From the NCBI GenBank assembly GCA_004195335.1, contig SDWK01000246.1, positions 1-17,089 of the forward strand: a DNA stretch of 17,089 nucleotides, read 5' to 3'. This document shows, one piece after another, positions 1 to 5,217 of the stretch. The notes under the pieces were generated by a model, which worked only from the letters and a program-made list of their open reading frames with translations, was not told where the DNA came from and made no database searches. Position 1 is the stretch's first letter; the number at the start of each line of letters is the position of its first letter. The DNA comes from Shewanella sp. (GTDB lineage Bacteria > Pseudomonadota > Gammaproteobacteria > Enterobacterales > Shewanellaceae). The position numbers were made by a program, and so were the translations under genes.

Positions 1-19
1 AGATGTGTATAAGAGACAG
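1..19 (+). other. Tn5/Nextera mosaic-end adapter remnant
   Basis: The first 19 bases, AGATGTGTATAAGAGACAG, are identical to the Tn5 transposase mosaic end used in Nextera libraries. Its position exactly at base 1 indicates untrimmed adapter at a contig end. It should be treated as a sequencing artefact, not as a transposon end of the organism. Confidence 0.95.
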
Positions 20-41
20 TATATATTCTTACTCTTCTTCC

Positions 42-67
42 CTTGAATTCTCAACTTTTGGACATAT
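42..67 (+). promoter_or_regulatory. possible heat-shock (sigma-32-like) promoter of htpX
   Basis: CTTGAA at 42-47 matches the sigma-32 -35 core. GGACATAT at 60-67 partly matches the CCCCATNT -10 box, with a spacer of about 12 nt, slightly short of the usual 13-17. The inference is helped by htpX being a stress gene in enterobacteria. It is a weak call made from sequence alone. Confidence 0.3.
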
Positions 68-119
68 TATGTCTTTAAGAACGCAAAATCTGGTACTCAG
101 GTACTCTACAGGAGCTTAA

Positions 120-983
120 ATGAAGCGTATTTTTCTATTGATTGCGACTAACATGGCAATCTTACTTGTGGCCTCTATCGTAATGTCGATTCTAGGGGTC
201 AATACATCGACCATGGGTGGCTTACTCGTGTTTGCTGCTATTTTTGGTTTTGGCGGCGCCTTTATCAGTTTGGCTATCTCTAAGTGGATGGCTAAGAAAA
301 CCATGGGTTGTGAGGTCATTACCACACCACGTGATAACACCGAGCGTTGGTTAGTCGAAACCGTTGCCCGTCAAGCGGAGCAAGCTGGCATCAAGATGCC
401 TGAAGTGGCTATTTATCAATCTCCGGAGTTCAATGCTTTTGCTACCGGTCCGAGTAAAGATAACTCGTTAGTTGCTGTGAGCAGTGGTTTGCTCTATGGC
501 ATGAATCAGGATGAAATTGAAGCGGTTCTTGCCCATGAAGTCAGCCATGTTGCTAACGGTGATATGGTGACCCTGACCTTAATTCAGGGGGTGGTGAACA
601 CCTTCGTTATCTTCGCGGCGCGTGTCGTTGCCGGTATCATCAATAACTTCGTTTCCAGTAATGATGAAGAGGGTGAAGGTCTGGGGATGTTTGCCTATAT
701 GGGCGTCGTGTTCGTATTGGATATGCTATTTGGTATCCTCGCGTCTATGATCGTTGCCTACTTCTCCCGTATTCGTGAATTTAAAGCGGATGAGGGCGGG
801 GCTCGCCTTGCGGGTAAAGAGAAGATGATTGCTGCGCTTGACCGCTTACGTCAAGGTCCGGAAACTGGAGCAATGCCGGCTCAAATGGCTGCATTTGGTA
901 TTAACGGCAAAAAATCGATGGCTGAGATGATGATGAGTCACCCACCACTCGAAAAACGCATCGCGGCGTTAAGAGCAAGCTAA
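120..983 (+). CDS. htpX: HtpX membrane zinc metalloprotease (heat-shock protease)
   Basis: HtpX is an M48-family inner-membrane zinc endopeptidase that degrades damaged membrane proteins alongside FtsH. The 287-residue product is close to the roughly 290 residues usual for the family. Two hydrophobic segments occupy about residues 1-50. The HEVSH zinc-binding motif is at residues 139-143 and the third ligand is expected at Glu220 in [13 protein letters not shown]. Two further membrane segments lie at about 155-175 and 190-215. The ATG at 120 has a GGAG ribosome site at 111-114. It is followed by the tetraheme cytochrome gene, the order I recall in Shewanella oneidensis. There is no clear terminator downstream. 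Identification is firm; regulation is only guessed. Confidence 0.96.
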   Translation: MKRIFLLIATNMAILLVASIVMSILGVNTSTMGGLLVFAAIFGFGGAFISLAISKWMAKKTMGCEVITTPRDNTERWLVETVARQAEQAGIKMPEVAIYQSPEFNAFATGPSKDNSLVAVSSGLLYGMNQDEIEAVLAHEVSHVANGDMVTLTLIQGVVNTFVIFAARVVAGIINNFVSSNDEEGEGLGMFAYMGVVFVLDMLFGILASMIVAYFSRIREFKADEGGARLAGKEKMIAALDRLRQGPETGAMPAQMAAFGINGKKSMAEMMMSHPPLEKRIAALRAS

Positions 984-1042
984 CCTTTGAATTTGTAAAA
1001 AATTTAAGCTTGTAGACGCTATTCAATATTGCATAGTGATTA

Positions 1043-1058
1043 TGTGACAGATGTCACT
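1043..1058 (+). promoter_or_regulatory. CRP-like binding site upstream of cctA
   Basis: TGTGA-N6-TCACT at 1043-1058 matches the CRP dyad TGTGA-N6-TCACA at 9 of 10 positions. It lies about 225 bp upstream of the cctA start. CRP is known to control anaerobic respiratory genes in Shewanella, so control of cctA is plausible. The distance is long, and I could not identify a -35/-10 pair with confidence. Confidence 0.5.
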
Positions 1059-1074
1059 TTAATGGCTTTATTGT

Positions 1075-1104
1075 TTGATTAAGCAGAGAGTAACTTGATT
1101 AAGC
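1075..1104 (+). repeat. Two 10-bp direct repeats spaced 20 bp apart
   Basis: TTGATTAAGC occurs at 1075-1084 and again at 1095-1104, a 20-bp period of about two helical turns. Both lie between the CRP-like dyad and cctA. This resembles tandem half-sites for a DNA-binding regulator, which I cannot name. A related GATTAAG occurs near 1235. Confidence 0.4.
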
Positions 1105-1184
1105 GCACGTTTTCTTCTTAGGGCACTTGCTAAACTCATACGATCATAAAAAGTTGCGGTTTTGCAGTTCCTTAGCTACCTTAT

Positions 1185-1204
1185 GCAAGGTTGTGCAAGG
1201 TTGT
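1185..1204 (+). repeat. 10-bp perfect tandem duplication in the cctA upstream region
   Basis: GCAAGGTTGT is repeated exactly at 1185-1194 and 1195-1204, about 80 bp before cctA. It is probably a slippage duplication in the untranslated leader. No function can be assigned. Confidence 0.5.
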
Positions 1205-1283
1205 GCTAAGACTTTTGATGGCAAGATGGGGTTCGATTAAGAATAAAACTCCACTATGTTGTCTCTTAAAGAGGATATTTATA

Positions 1284-1631
1284 GTGAGCAATAAAATTTT
1301 AAGTGCGTTATTTGGTGCTGGTTTAGCCGCATTGGCTTTCTCTCCAGCGGTTATGGCTGAGTCACAAGAGCTTGCAGAAATGCACGCTGAGATGGATGGT
1401 TGTGAAGCATGTCATGCCGATGGCGAGCCTTCAGCTGATGGTGCATATGAGTTTGAACAGTGTCAAAGCTGTCACGGTACTCTAGCTGAAATGGACGCAG
1501 TTCATCAGCCACACGATGGCAACCTTATGTGTGCCGATTGTCATGCTCCACATGACATGAATGTGGGTGACCAGCCAGCTTGTGATAGCTGTCACGATGA
1601 TGGCCGTACTCCGGAATCTGTACTTAAGTAA
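1284..1631 (+). CDS. cctA: small tetraheme cytochrome c (CctA/STC)
   Basis: This is an abundant periplasmic four-haem c-type cytochrome that carries electrons between the inner-membrane quinol dehydrogenase and terminal reductases in Shewanella anaerobic respiration. Four CXXCH motifs are present: CEACH (residue 40), CQSCH (60), CADCH (83) and CDSCH (100). A signal peptide with a hydrophobic core ends at AMA near residue 25, leaving a mature protein of about 90 residues, as expected for STC. I chose the GTG at 1284 because it gives a proper Sec signal and has GAGG at 1271-1274. An earlier in-frame start would add 31 residues before the signal. It is followed by a terminator, so it is probably monocistronic. 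CRP control is suggested by the site at 1043. Confidence 0.95.
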   Translation: MSNKILSALFGAGLAALAFSPAVMAESQELAEMHAEMDGCEACHADGEPSADGAYEFEQCQSCHGTLAEMDAVHQPHDGNLMCADCHAPHDMNVGDQPACDSCHDDGRTPESVLK

Positions 1632-1665
1632 TATACTTAAGTCGTTTTCTACGGAAAATCATGTT

Positions 1666-1693
1666 AAAACGCCAGCCTAGAGCTGGCGTTTTT
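1666..1693 (+). terminator. intrinsic terminator of cctA
   Basis: GCCAGC at 1671-1676 pairs with GCTGGC at 1682-1687 around a CTAGA loop. The flanking AAAAC and GTTTT extend the stem, and a T-run follows at 1689-1693. It lies 35 bp after the cctA stop. The A-tract on the left may also make it work for transcripts from the right. Confidence 0.88.
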
Positions 1694-1783
1694 GTCTCTG
1701 GAATCTGGTAAACATTCTTCTGCCTTCTGTTCTCGGTTGTTTTAGCCGAAATTTCAAATTCACACATTCCCTTATATATCGCC

Positions 1784-1800
1784 TGTACGGTTTTGGTGCA
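1784..1800 (+). promoter_or_regulatory. NtrC-like enhancer site 1 upstream of cobA
   Basis: TGTACGGTTTTGGTGCA follows the NtrC dyad TGCACC-N5-GGTGCA, with a perfect right half and two mismatches on the left. Its centre is about 119 bp before the start point inferred from the sigma-54 promoter at 1884, a normal NtrC distance. Confidence 0.55.
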
Positions 1801-1806
1801 AAGCGA

Positions 1807-1823
1807 TGCGCCTTTGTTGTTCA
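1807..1823 (+). promoter_or_regulatory. possible second NtrC-like site
   Basis: TGCGCCTTTGTTGTTCA matches the NtrC dyad at about 9 of 12 informative positions. Its centre is 23 bp from site 1, roughly two helical turns, so both sites would face the same side of the DNA. It is weaker than site 1. Confidence 0.35.
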
Positions 1824-1883
1824 ATCCATTTATTAATTTCCATCCTCTCTAGTTTAATCAAAGTAAAACAGCTACTTAATTTC

Positions 1884-1899
1884 TGGCTCGTTGGTTGCA
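1884..1899 (+). promoter_or_regulatory. sigma-54 (-24/-12) promoter of cobA-trpD2-nasT
   Basis: TGGCTCGTTGGTTGCA fits the sigma-54 consensus TGGCACR-N4-TTGCW with one mismatch. Exactly 10 nt separate the essential GG and GC. Transcription should start near 1911, ahead of both candidate cobA starts. Together with the upstream NtrC-like sites this implies nitrogen-limitation control. Confidence 0.75.
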
Positions 1900-1972
1900 A
1901 TACTCCTTTCATATAAATATCTCATCGACTGAATTGCTCGCTAAACCATTCTTCGAATGGGAAAACATGAGC

Positions 1973-1983
1973 GGAGGCTTATT
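1973..1983 (+). promoter_or_regulatory. ribosome binding site favouring a TTG start for cobA
   Basis: GGAGG at 1973-1977 is followed, after a 6-nt spacer, by TTG at 1984. The in-frame ATG at 1957 has no recognisable ribosome site, and this GGAGG would lie inside its coding sequence. The TTG is therefore preferred. Confidence 0.65.
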
Positions 1984-2859
1984 TTGAAAACTGCTGAAAT
2001 AGTTGAACTGGCCAGTGTCTTCAAGGCTGAAGCACGGTTGGATAAATCATCCTATAAACTGGCTATTGTCGGAGCAGGGTGCGGTGACATCGAGTTGCTG
2101 ACAGTTAAAGCGGCGCGGTTAATCTTAGCGGCAGAAGTGATCATTTATGACAGCCTGGTGAGTGACGATATTCTCAGTCTGGCCAATAAAGGCTGTGAGC
2201 TGCACTTTGTCGGTAAGCGCTGCGGCCAACCCAGCGCTAAACAAGATGATATCAATGAACTCTTGCTGCAATGTGCGGCTCGAGGCTTGAAAGTGGTGCG
2301 CTTAAAGGGCGGAGATCCCAATGTTTTCGGCCGAGGATGTGAAGAAGCCCTATTTTTAGCTAGGAATGGCTTTGCCAGTGAATTTATCCCGGGCGTAACA
2401 GCGGCGCTGGGTTGCGCCGCGAGTGCAGGGATCCCGTTGACACATAGAGGGGTGGCCAGATCGGTGACTTTTGTGACTGGTACTGTATTTGATGACAGCG
2501 CAACCCGATGGGGCTCATTACTGTCGGCTCAAACCAGCTTAGTGTTTTATATGGGCAAAGTGCAGGCGGAAAATATTGCCAATGGTTTGTTGAATGCCGG
2601 CGCTAATGTTCAACTTCCGGTGGTGTTTATCAGTAATGGAGCGCGAGTCGAACAAACATTGACGTATGCGAGCTTAGGAAATATGGCAGAAACTGCGCGG
2701 AAACTAACTGCTACCGGCCCCACTTTAATCATTGTCGGTGATGTCGTTTCTGTGGGTAAGGAGCTCGCTGATCTCATGACTGATTTGAGTGATGGCCTGA
2801 GTGATGAATTAAGTGAAGAACTGGGTGAGCCAGTGCTTGCGCGTTTAGGCAAATGCTAG
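1984..2859 (+). CDS. cobA: uroporphyrinogen-III C-methyltransferase (SUMT)
   Basis: SUMT uses S-adenosylmethionine to methylate uroporphyrinogen III at C2 and C7, giving precorrin-2, the precursor of siroheme. Siroheme is the cofactor of NirB. Family blocks are visible: GAGCGDIELLTVKAARL near the N-terminus (usual form GAGPGDPELLT), VGKRCG, RLKGGDPNVFGRG, and PGVTAALGCAASAGIPLTHRG. Cys replaces Pro in the first block and also the usual Gly after GRG, so it is a diverged member. The TTG start gives 291 residues; the ATG at 1957 would give 300. The C-terminus ends in an acidic tail with a four-residue period (LSDG/LSDE/LSEE). No CysG-type dehydrogenase-ferrochelatase domain is attached, so that step must be encoded elsewhere. 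It is first gene of a unit with the TrpD2-like and ANTAR genes. Confidence 0.92.
   Translation: MKTAEIVELASVFKAEARLDKSSYKLAIVGAGCGDIELLTVKAARLILAAEVIIYDSLVSDDILSLANKGCELHFVGKRCGQPSAKQDDINELLLQCAARGLKVVRLKGGDPNVFGRGCEEALFLARNGFASEFIPGVTAALGCAASAGIPLTHRGVARSVTFVTGTVFDDSATRWGSLLSAQTSLVFYMGKVQAENIANGLLNAGANVQLPVVFISNGARVEQTLTYASLGNMAETARKLTATGPTLIIVGDVVSVGKELADLMTDLSDGLSDELSEELGEPVLARLGKC
2773..2832 (+). repeat. 12-nt coding tandem repeat in the cobA 3' end
   Basis: Five consecutive four-codon units encode LMTD, LSDG, LSDE, LSEE and LGEP. The period is exactly 12 nt with drift in third bases, suggesting old slippage expansion. The next gene holds a similar acidic tetrapeptide repeat. Confidence 0.7.
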
Positions 2860-2982
2860 GCCGTAATGATGTAGCTCAAGCATCAATACTGTCTGCGAAG
2901 ACGGTTTATAAAATGCTCGTCGTGTAAATGGCTGGTGGTGTGGATAAACGAATTCCAATGACAATCGATAGAGAACCTCAGT

Positions 2983-4230
2983 ATGAAGCAAGCGTATCAG
3001 GCATTAATTAAAGCCTTAGGCCGTGGGGCGAAAGGTTCCAGGGAGTTAACCTTTGAAGAGTCTAAGTTTCTGATCTCAGGTTTTCATGACGGCATAGGGA
3101 GTCAGGTTCAGCTTGCTGCGGCATTAATGTTAATGCGGGTTCGAGGTGAAAGTGTTGCTGAAATTGCAGGTGCTGCAACCGGGATCAAGTCGACAATCAG
3201 CGAACAGTGGGCTGAGGCTAAACCGAGTATTGATTGGCCCTGTTATGCCGGCAAGCGTGAGTTGCTCCCCTGGTTATTGTTAGCGGCAAAAGTGCTTGCG
3301 GATCAAGGCGAACGGATATTGCTTCATGGCGATCCCAAATCTTTGAGTCATCGCAAACACATTGCGGCGTATGTCTCTGCTTTGGATATCCCAAGTGTGT
3401 CTACACCAGATGAAGCCAAATCTGCGCTGGACCATGGGGGGATCTGTTATGTCGATGCAGGCTGTTTCTCACCTCTGGTTGCCAGGTTTCGCAATTTACA
3501 TCAAGAACTCGGGTTAAGGAGTCTTTTCCAGACGGCGATACGCTGCACGAATCCGGCTGGTGCGCCTGTTAGCCTGAGAAGCTATTTTCATCCAGGTTTG
3601 GATAAGGTACATGCGGGCATCGCTGAGATGATGGCTAAGCATGCTGCTAAAAGCGATTTAGGAAGCTCGGCAGAGCACGTTGCAGACGACTTAGCTGAAG
3701 ACTATGCAGAAGGCTTAGCTGAAAACTTGGCAGATGACTGTGCAGAAGAGTTAACGGAGTATTTATCAAGACCTCATGAAAAGGTTGGGATTTTTAAAGG
3801 GGTACAGGGGGAGTGCGAAATAAATCCAAGGATCACCACCGAATTGTCGATTGTGGCTAAACATGGGAGAGAAAGTATCTCGCTTCCAACCCTGTTAGAG
3901 GGGGTGGTAGGGCTCAATACCTTAGCCTCACATATTCAGTTGGAGGCAGAACGAGCACCTCAACTGCTTCGTGATGTCTGGATTTCGAACTCTCACTCTA
4001 ACTCAAATACCGATAAATTTGACCAATGTCTGCGTCAATTACGATCTCATGATGAAGAGGGCGCAGAAAAGCTAATCCAGCTCGCTAATGCCAGCGTGAT
4101 CGGCACTTTATCTATGGTGTATCTGCTCAAGGGACGATGTGAGGACTTCTGTGATGCCGAAGTACTGGCACGGACGAGCTGGTATCGTCGTCATTTTTCA
4201 ACCGATAGAGCAGTTAAGCGTTATTGGTAA
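2983..4230 (+). CDS. TrpD2/YbiB-like protein (anthranilate phosphoribosyltransferase fold)
   Basis: The product is 415 residues. The N-terminal region (about 1-70) looks like the helical-bundle domain of the glycosyltransferase-3/TrpD fold, with FLISGFHDGIGSQVQLAAALMLMRVRGES. Residues 80-245 contain YbiB-like blocks such as DWPCYAGKRELLPWLLLAAKVLA and RCTNPAGAPVSLRSYFHPGLDK. The PRPP-binding GTGGD motif of true TrpD enzymes is not visible, so anthranilate chemistry is unlikely. E. coli YbiB has been described as nucleic-acid binding. It is about 95 residues longer than YbiB, partly through an acidic seven-unit repeat (residues 233-260) and a Ser/Asn-rich patch. The ATG at 2983 is the first in frame after a stop; its ribosome site is weak. 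It lies 123 nt after cobA and 29 nt before the ANTAR gene. Its role in nitrogen assimilation is unknown. Confidence 0.78.
   Translation: MKQAYQALIKALGRGAKGSRELTFEESKFLISGFHDGIGSQVQLAAALMLMRVRGESVAEIAGAATGIKSTISEQWAEAKPSIDWPCYAGKRELLPWLLLAAKVLADQGERILLHGDPKSLSHRKHIAAYVSALDIPSVSTPDEAKSALDHGGICYVDAGCFSPLVARFRNLHQELGLRSLFQTAIRCTNPAGAPVSLRSYFHPGLDKVHAGIAEMMAKHAAKSDLGSSAEHVADDLAEDYAEGLAENLADDCAEELTEYLSRPHEKVGIFKGVQGECEINPRITTELSIVAKHGRESISLPTLLEGVVGLNTLASHIQLEAERAPQLLRDVWISNSHSNSNTDKFDQCLRQLRSHDEEGAEKLIQLANASVIGTLSMVYLLKGRCEDFCDAEVLARTSWYRRHFSTDRAVKRYW
3679..3762 (+). repeat. 12-nt coding tandem repeat inside the TrpD2-like gene
   Basis: Seven four-codon units encode VADD, LAED, YAEG, LAEN, LADD, CAEE and LTEY. 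The segment is strongly acidic and probably helical or coiled. It interrupts an otherwise YbiB-like sequence, so it looks like an in-frame expansion. Confidence 0.75.
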
Positions 4231-4259
4231 TATGAGTTCATTGAGATAAGGGGAGCGAG

Positions 4260-4874
4260 ATGCGAATTTTCACCTGGTTCGATTCCAATTTTTGTCAGCG
4301 GCTTGAATCGCGTGGGCTGACATCGGATAACTCTCAGCACTCTCAACATCCTCAGCACTCTTTGCAATCGGTACTAGAGATGAGTGTAAACAGTGACAAT
4401 GATGAAATAATCTCACTGGCTTCATTGCGGGCCTTGGAAAGTATGTCACTTTGTTCGACTGGCGATCAATTGCTATTTTTTACCTCGAGTCTGACGGAGA
4501 CTGAGATCTGTTTCTTGCTCAGGTTGCTGCGTTTTTCGGCGATCCCTGTGGTAGTGAACGCCGCTGATTGGGAGGATGAGGGAGTATCGAGATTGCTCCA
4601 GTGTGGTCGTGTCACTTTTGTCCCCGGTGAGCTCGCCCATCAAAGAGTATTAAGCATCATCCAACTCTCTCGTTTGAGGTTTACACAGGCAACGGCACAG
4701 ACACAAAAAGTGCTGGCACTCGAGTGGTCTCTGGAAGCGCAAAAGCTGATCGCAAAGGCGAAAGTGGCGCTGCAGAGTCAAGGCTTAAGCGAATCACAAG
4801 CCCATAAAGCCTTGCAGCAACAAGCTATGGAGAGAGGAATATCCATAGAAAAACTGGTTCATCAGCTTTTCTAA
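4260..4874 (+). CDS. nasT: NasT-type ANTAR transcription antiterminator with degenerate receiver
   Basis: The C-terminal 60 residues form an ANTAR RNA-binding domain: LEWSLEAQKLIAKAKVAL, then the signature GLSESQAHKALQQQAMERGISIEKLVHQL. ANTAR proteins bind hairpins in mRNA leaders and prevent terminator formation. The preceding region (about 65-140, with LLFFTSSL, IPVVVNAADW and VTFVPGEL) fits a response-regulator fold, but I see no clear phosphoacceptor Asp or conserved Lys set, so it is a pseudo-receiver as in NasT. Residues 25-36 form a low-complexity SQH/PQH tract. The ATG at 4260 has GGGGAG just upstream. The leader with a terminator that follows is the likely target. NasT proteins are normally held by NasS, which is absent here. 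The symbol is by domain architecture and context. Confidence 0.85.
   Translation: MRIFTWFDSNFCQRLESRGLTSDNSQHSQHPQHSLQSVLEMSVNSDNDEIISLASLRALESMSLCSTGDQLLFFTSSLTETEICFLLRLLRFSAIPVVVNAADWEDEGVSRLLQCGRVTFVPGELAHQRVLSIIQLSRLRFTQATAQTQKVLALEWSLEAQKLIAKAKVALQSQGLSESQAHKALQQQAMERGISIEKLVHQLF
4332..4367 (+). repeat. 9-nt coding tandem repeat in nasT
   Basis: Three-codon units encode SQH, SQH, PQH and then SLQ. The tract sits in the N-terminal linker region before the pseudo-receiver core, so it may be tolerated without functional cost. Confidence 0.6.
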
Positions 4875-4944
4875 TCTCAACTTATTCCCTCTCTGGTAAA
4901 GCACCTCCGGTAAATCCTCTCTGAACGAAAACTGCACTCGCATC

Positions 4945-4961
4945 GGCACCAAAATGGTGCC
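4945..4961 (+). promoter_or_regulatory. NtrC enhancer dyad upstream of nirB
   Basis: GGCACCAAAATGGTGCC is a perfect 6+6 dyad around 5 nt, identical to the NtrC consensus core GCACC-N5-GGTGC. Its centre is about 127 bp before the inferred sigma-54 start point. The dyad lies upstream of the promoter, so it acts as DNA, not as an RNA hairpin. Confidence 0.78.
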
Positions 4962-5053
4962 GAAGGGCATTTATTGTGCGTGACAGAACGACAGATACCA
5001 CAAGTTGGCAGTTTAAGTTGTTAATTACCAATAACTTAATCAAGGTTGGTTTT

Positions 5054-5069
5054 TGGCATAGTCACTGCA
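5054..5069 (+). promoter_or_regulatory. sigma-54 (-24/-12) promoter of the nirBD operon
   Basis: TGGCATAGTCACTGCA has GG and GC separated by exactly 10 nt, as sigma-54 requires, and two mismatches to TGGCACR-N4-TTGCW. Transcription should begin near 5080, giving a leader of about 140 nt that contains the hairpin and the terminator. Confidence 0.75.
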
Positions 5070-5090
5070 AGTCTTCATATTAGTTAATAA

Positions 5091-5116
5091 GTTGCACTCT
5101 TAACACCGAGTGCAAC
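5091..5116 (+). promoter_or_regulatory. leader hairpin, candidate ANTAR recognition element
   Basis: GTTGCACTC at 5091-5099 pairs perfectly with GAGTGCAAC at 5108-5116 around an 8-nt loop, TTAACACC. It lies about 11 nt into the predicted transcript and 26 nt before the terminator. ANTAR targets are normally two hairpins with hexanucleotide loops carrying A1 and G4. This hairpin does not show that loop clearly, so its role is inferred from position. Confidence 0.55.
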
Positions 5117-5142
5117 TCATAAAATTCGATCTTACCGGCAAT

Positions 5143-5185
5143 GGCGCCATGCTCTCACAGAGGAGCATGGCGCCTTTTTGTTTTT
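5143..5185 (+). terminator. leader terminator/attenuator before nirB
   Basis: A perfect 12-bp stem, GGCGCCATGCTC (5143-5154) with GAGCATGGCGCC (5163-5174), is followed by TTTTTGTTTTT. The 8-nt loop is TCACAGAG. An alternative 3-bp closure leaves the hexaloop ACAGAG, which has the A1/G4 pattern of ANTAR targets. The stem sits between the promoter and nirB, so it must be bypassed for nirB expression. Confidence 0.9.
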
Positions 5186-5217
5186 AAAGATCATCATTGA
5201 AGAATGGAGAGTGCTTC

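Larger units (their letters stand above)
4875..5217 (+). promoter_or_regulatory. nirB control region and leader (343 bp without a gene)
   Basis: This intergenic stretch holds, in order, an NtrC-type dyad (4945-4961), a sigma-54 promoter (5054-5069), a leader hairpin (5091-5116), an intrinsic terminator (5143-5185) and the nirB ribosome site (5206-5211). I see no ORF in it. Its order is the one expected for NtrC activation followed by ANTAR-controlled antitermination. Confidence 0.75.

Noticed and set aside
1191..1283. Upstream extension of cctA from position 1191
   Set aside because: It would place 31 extra residues before an obvious signal peptide and has no ribosome site; it also begins inside a tandem duplication.
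1624..1824. 66-codon open frame on the - strand
   Set aside because: It runs through the cctA terminator and the NtrC-like sites, and its protein has no recognisable features.
4944..4962. CGGCACC/GGTGCCG as an RNA hairpin of the nirB leader
   Set aside because: It lies about 120 bp upstream of the sigma-54 promoter, so it would not be in the transcript. It fits an NtrC DNA site exactly.
5197..5217. TTG at 5197 as the nirB start
   Set aside because: The GGAGAG at 5206-5211 is correctly spaced for ATG 5218 and would be coding if TTG were used.
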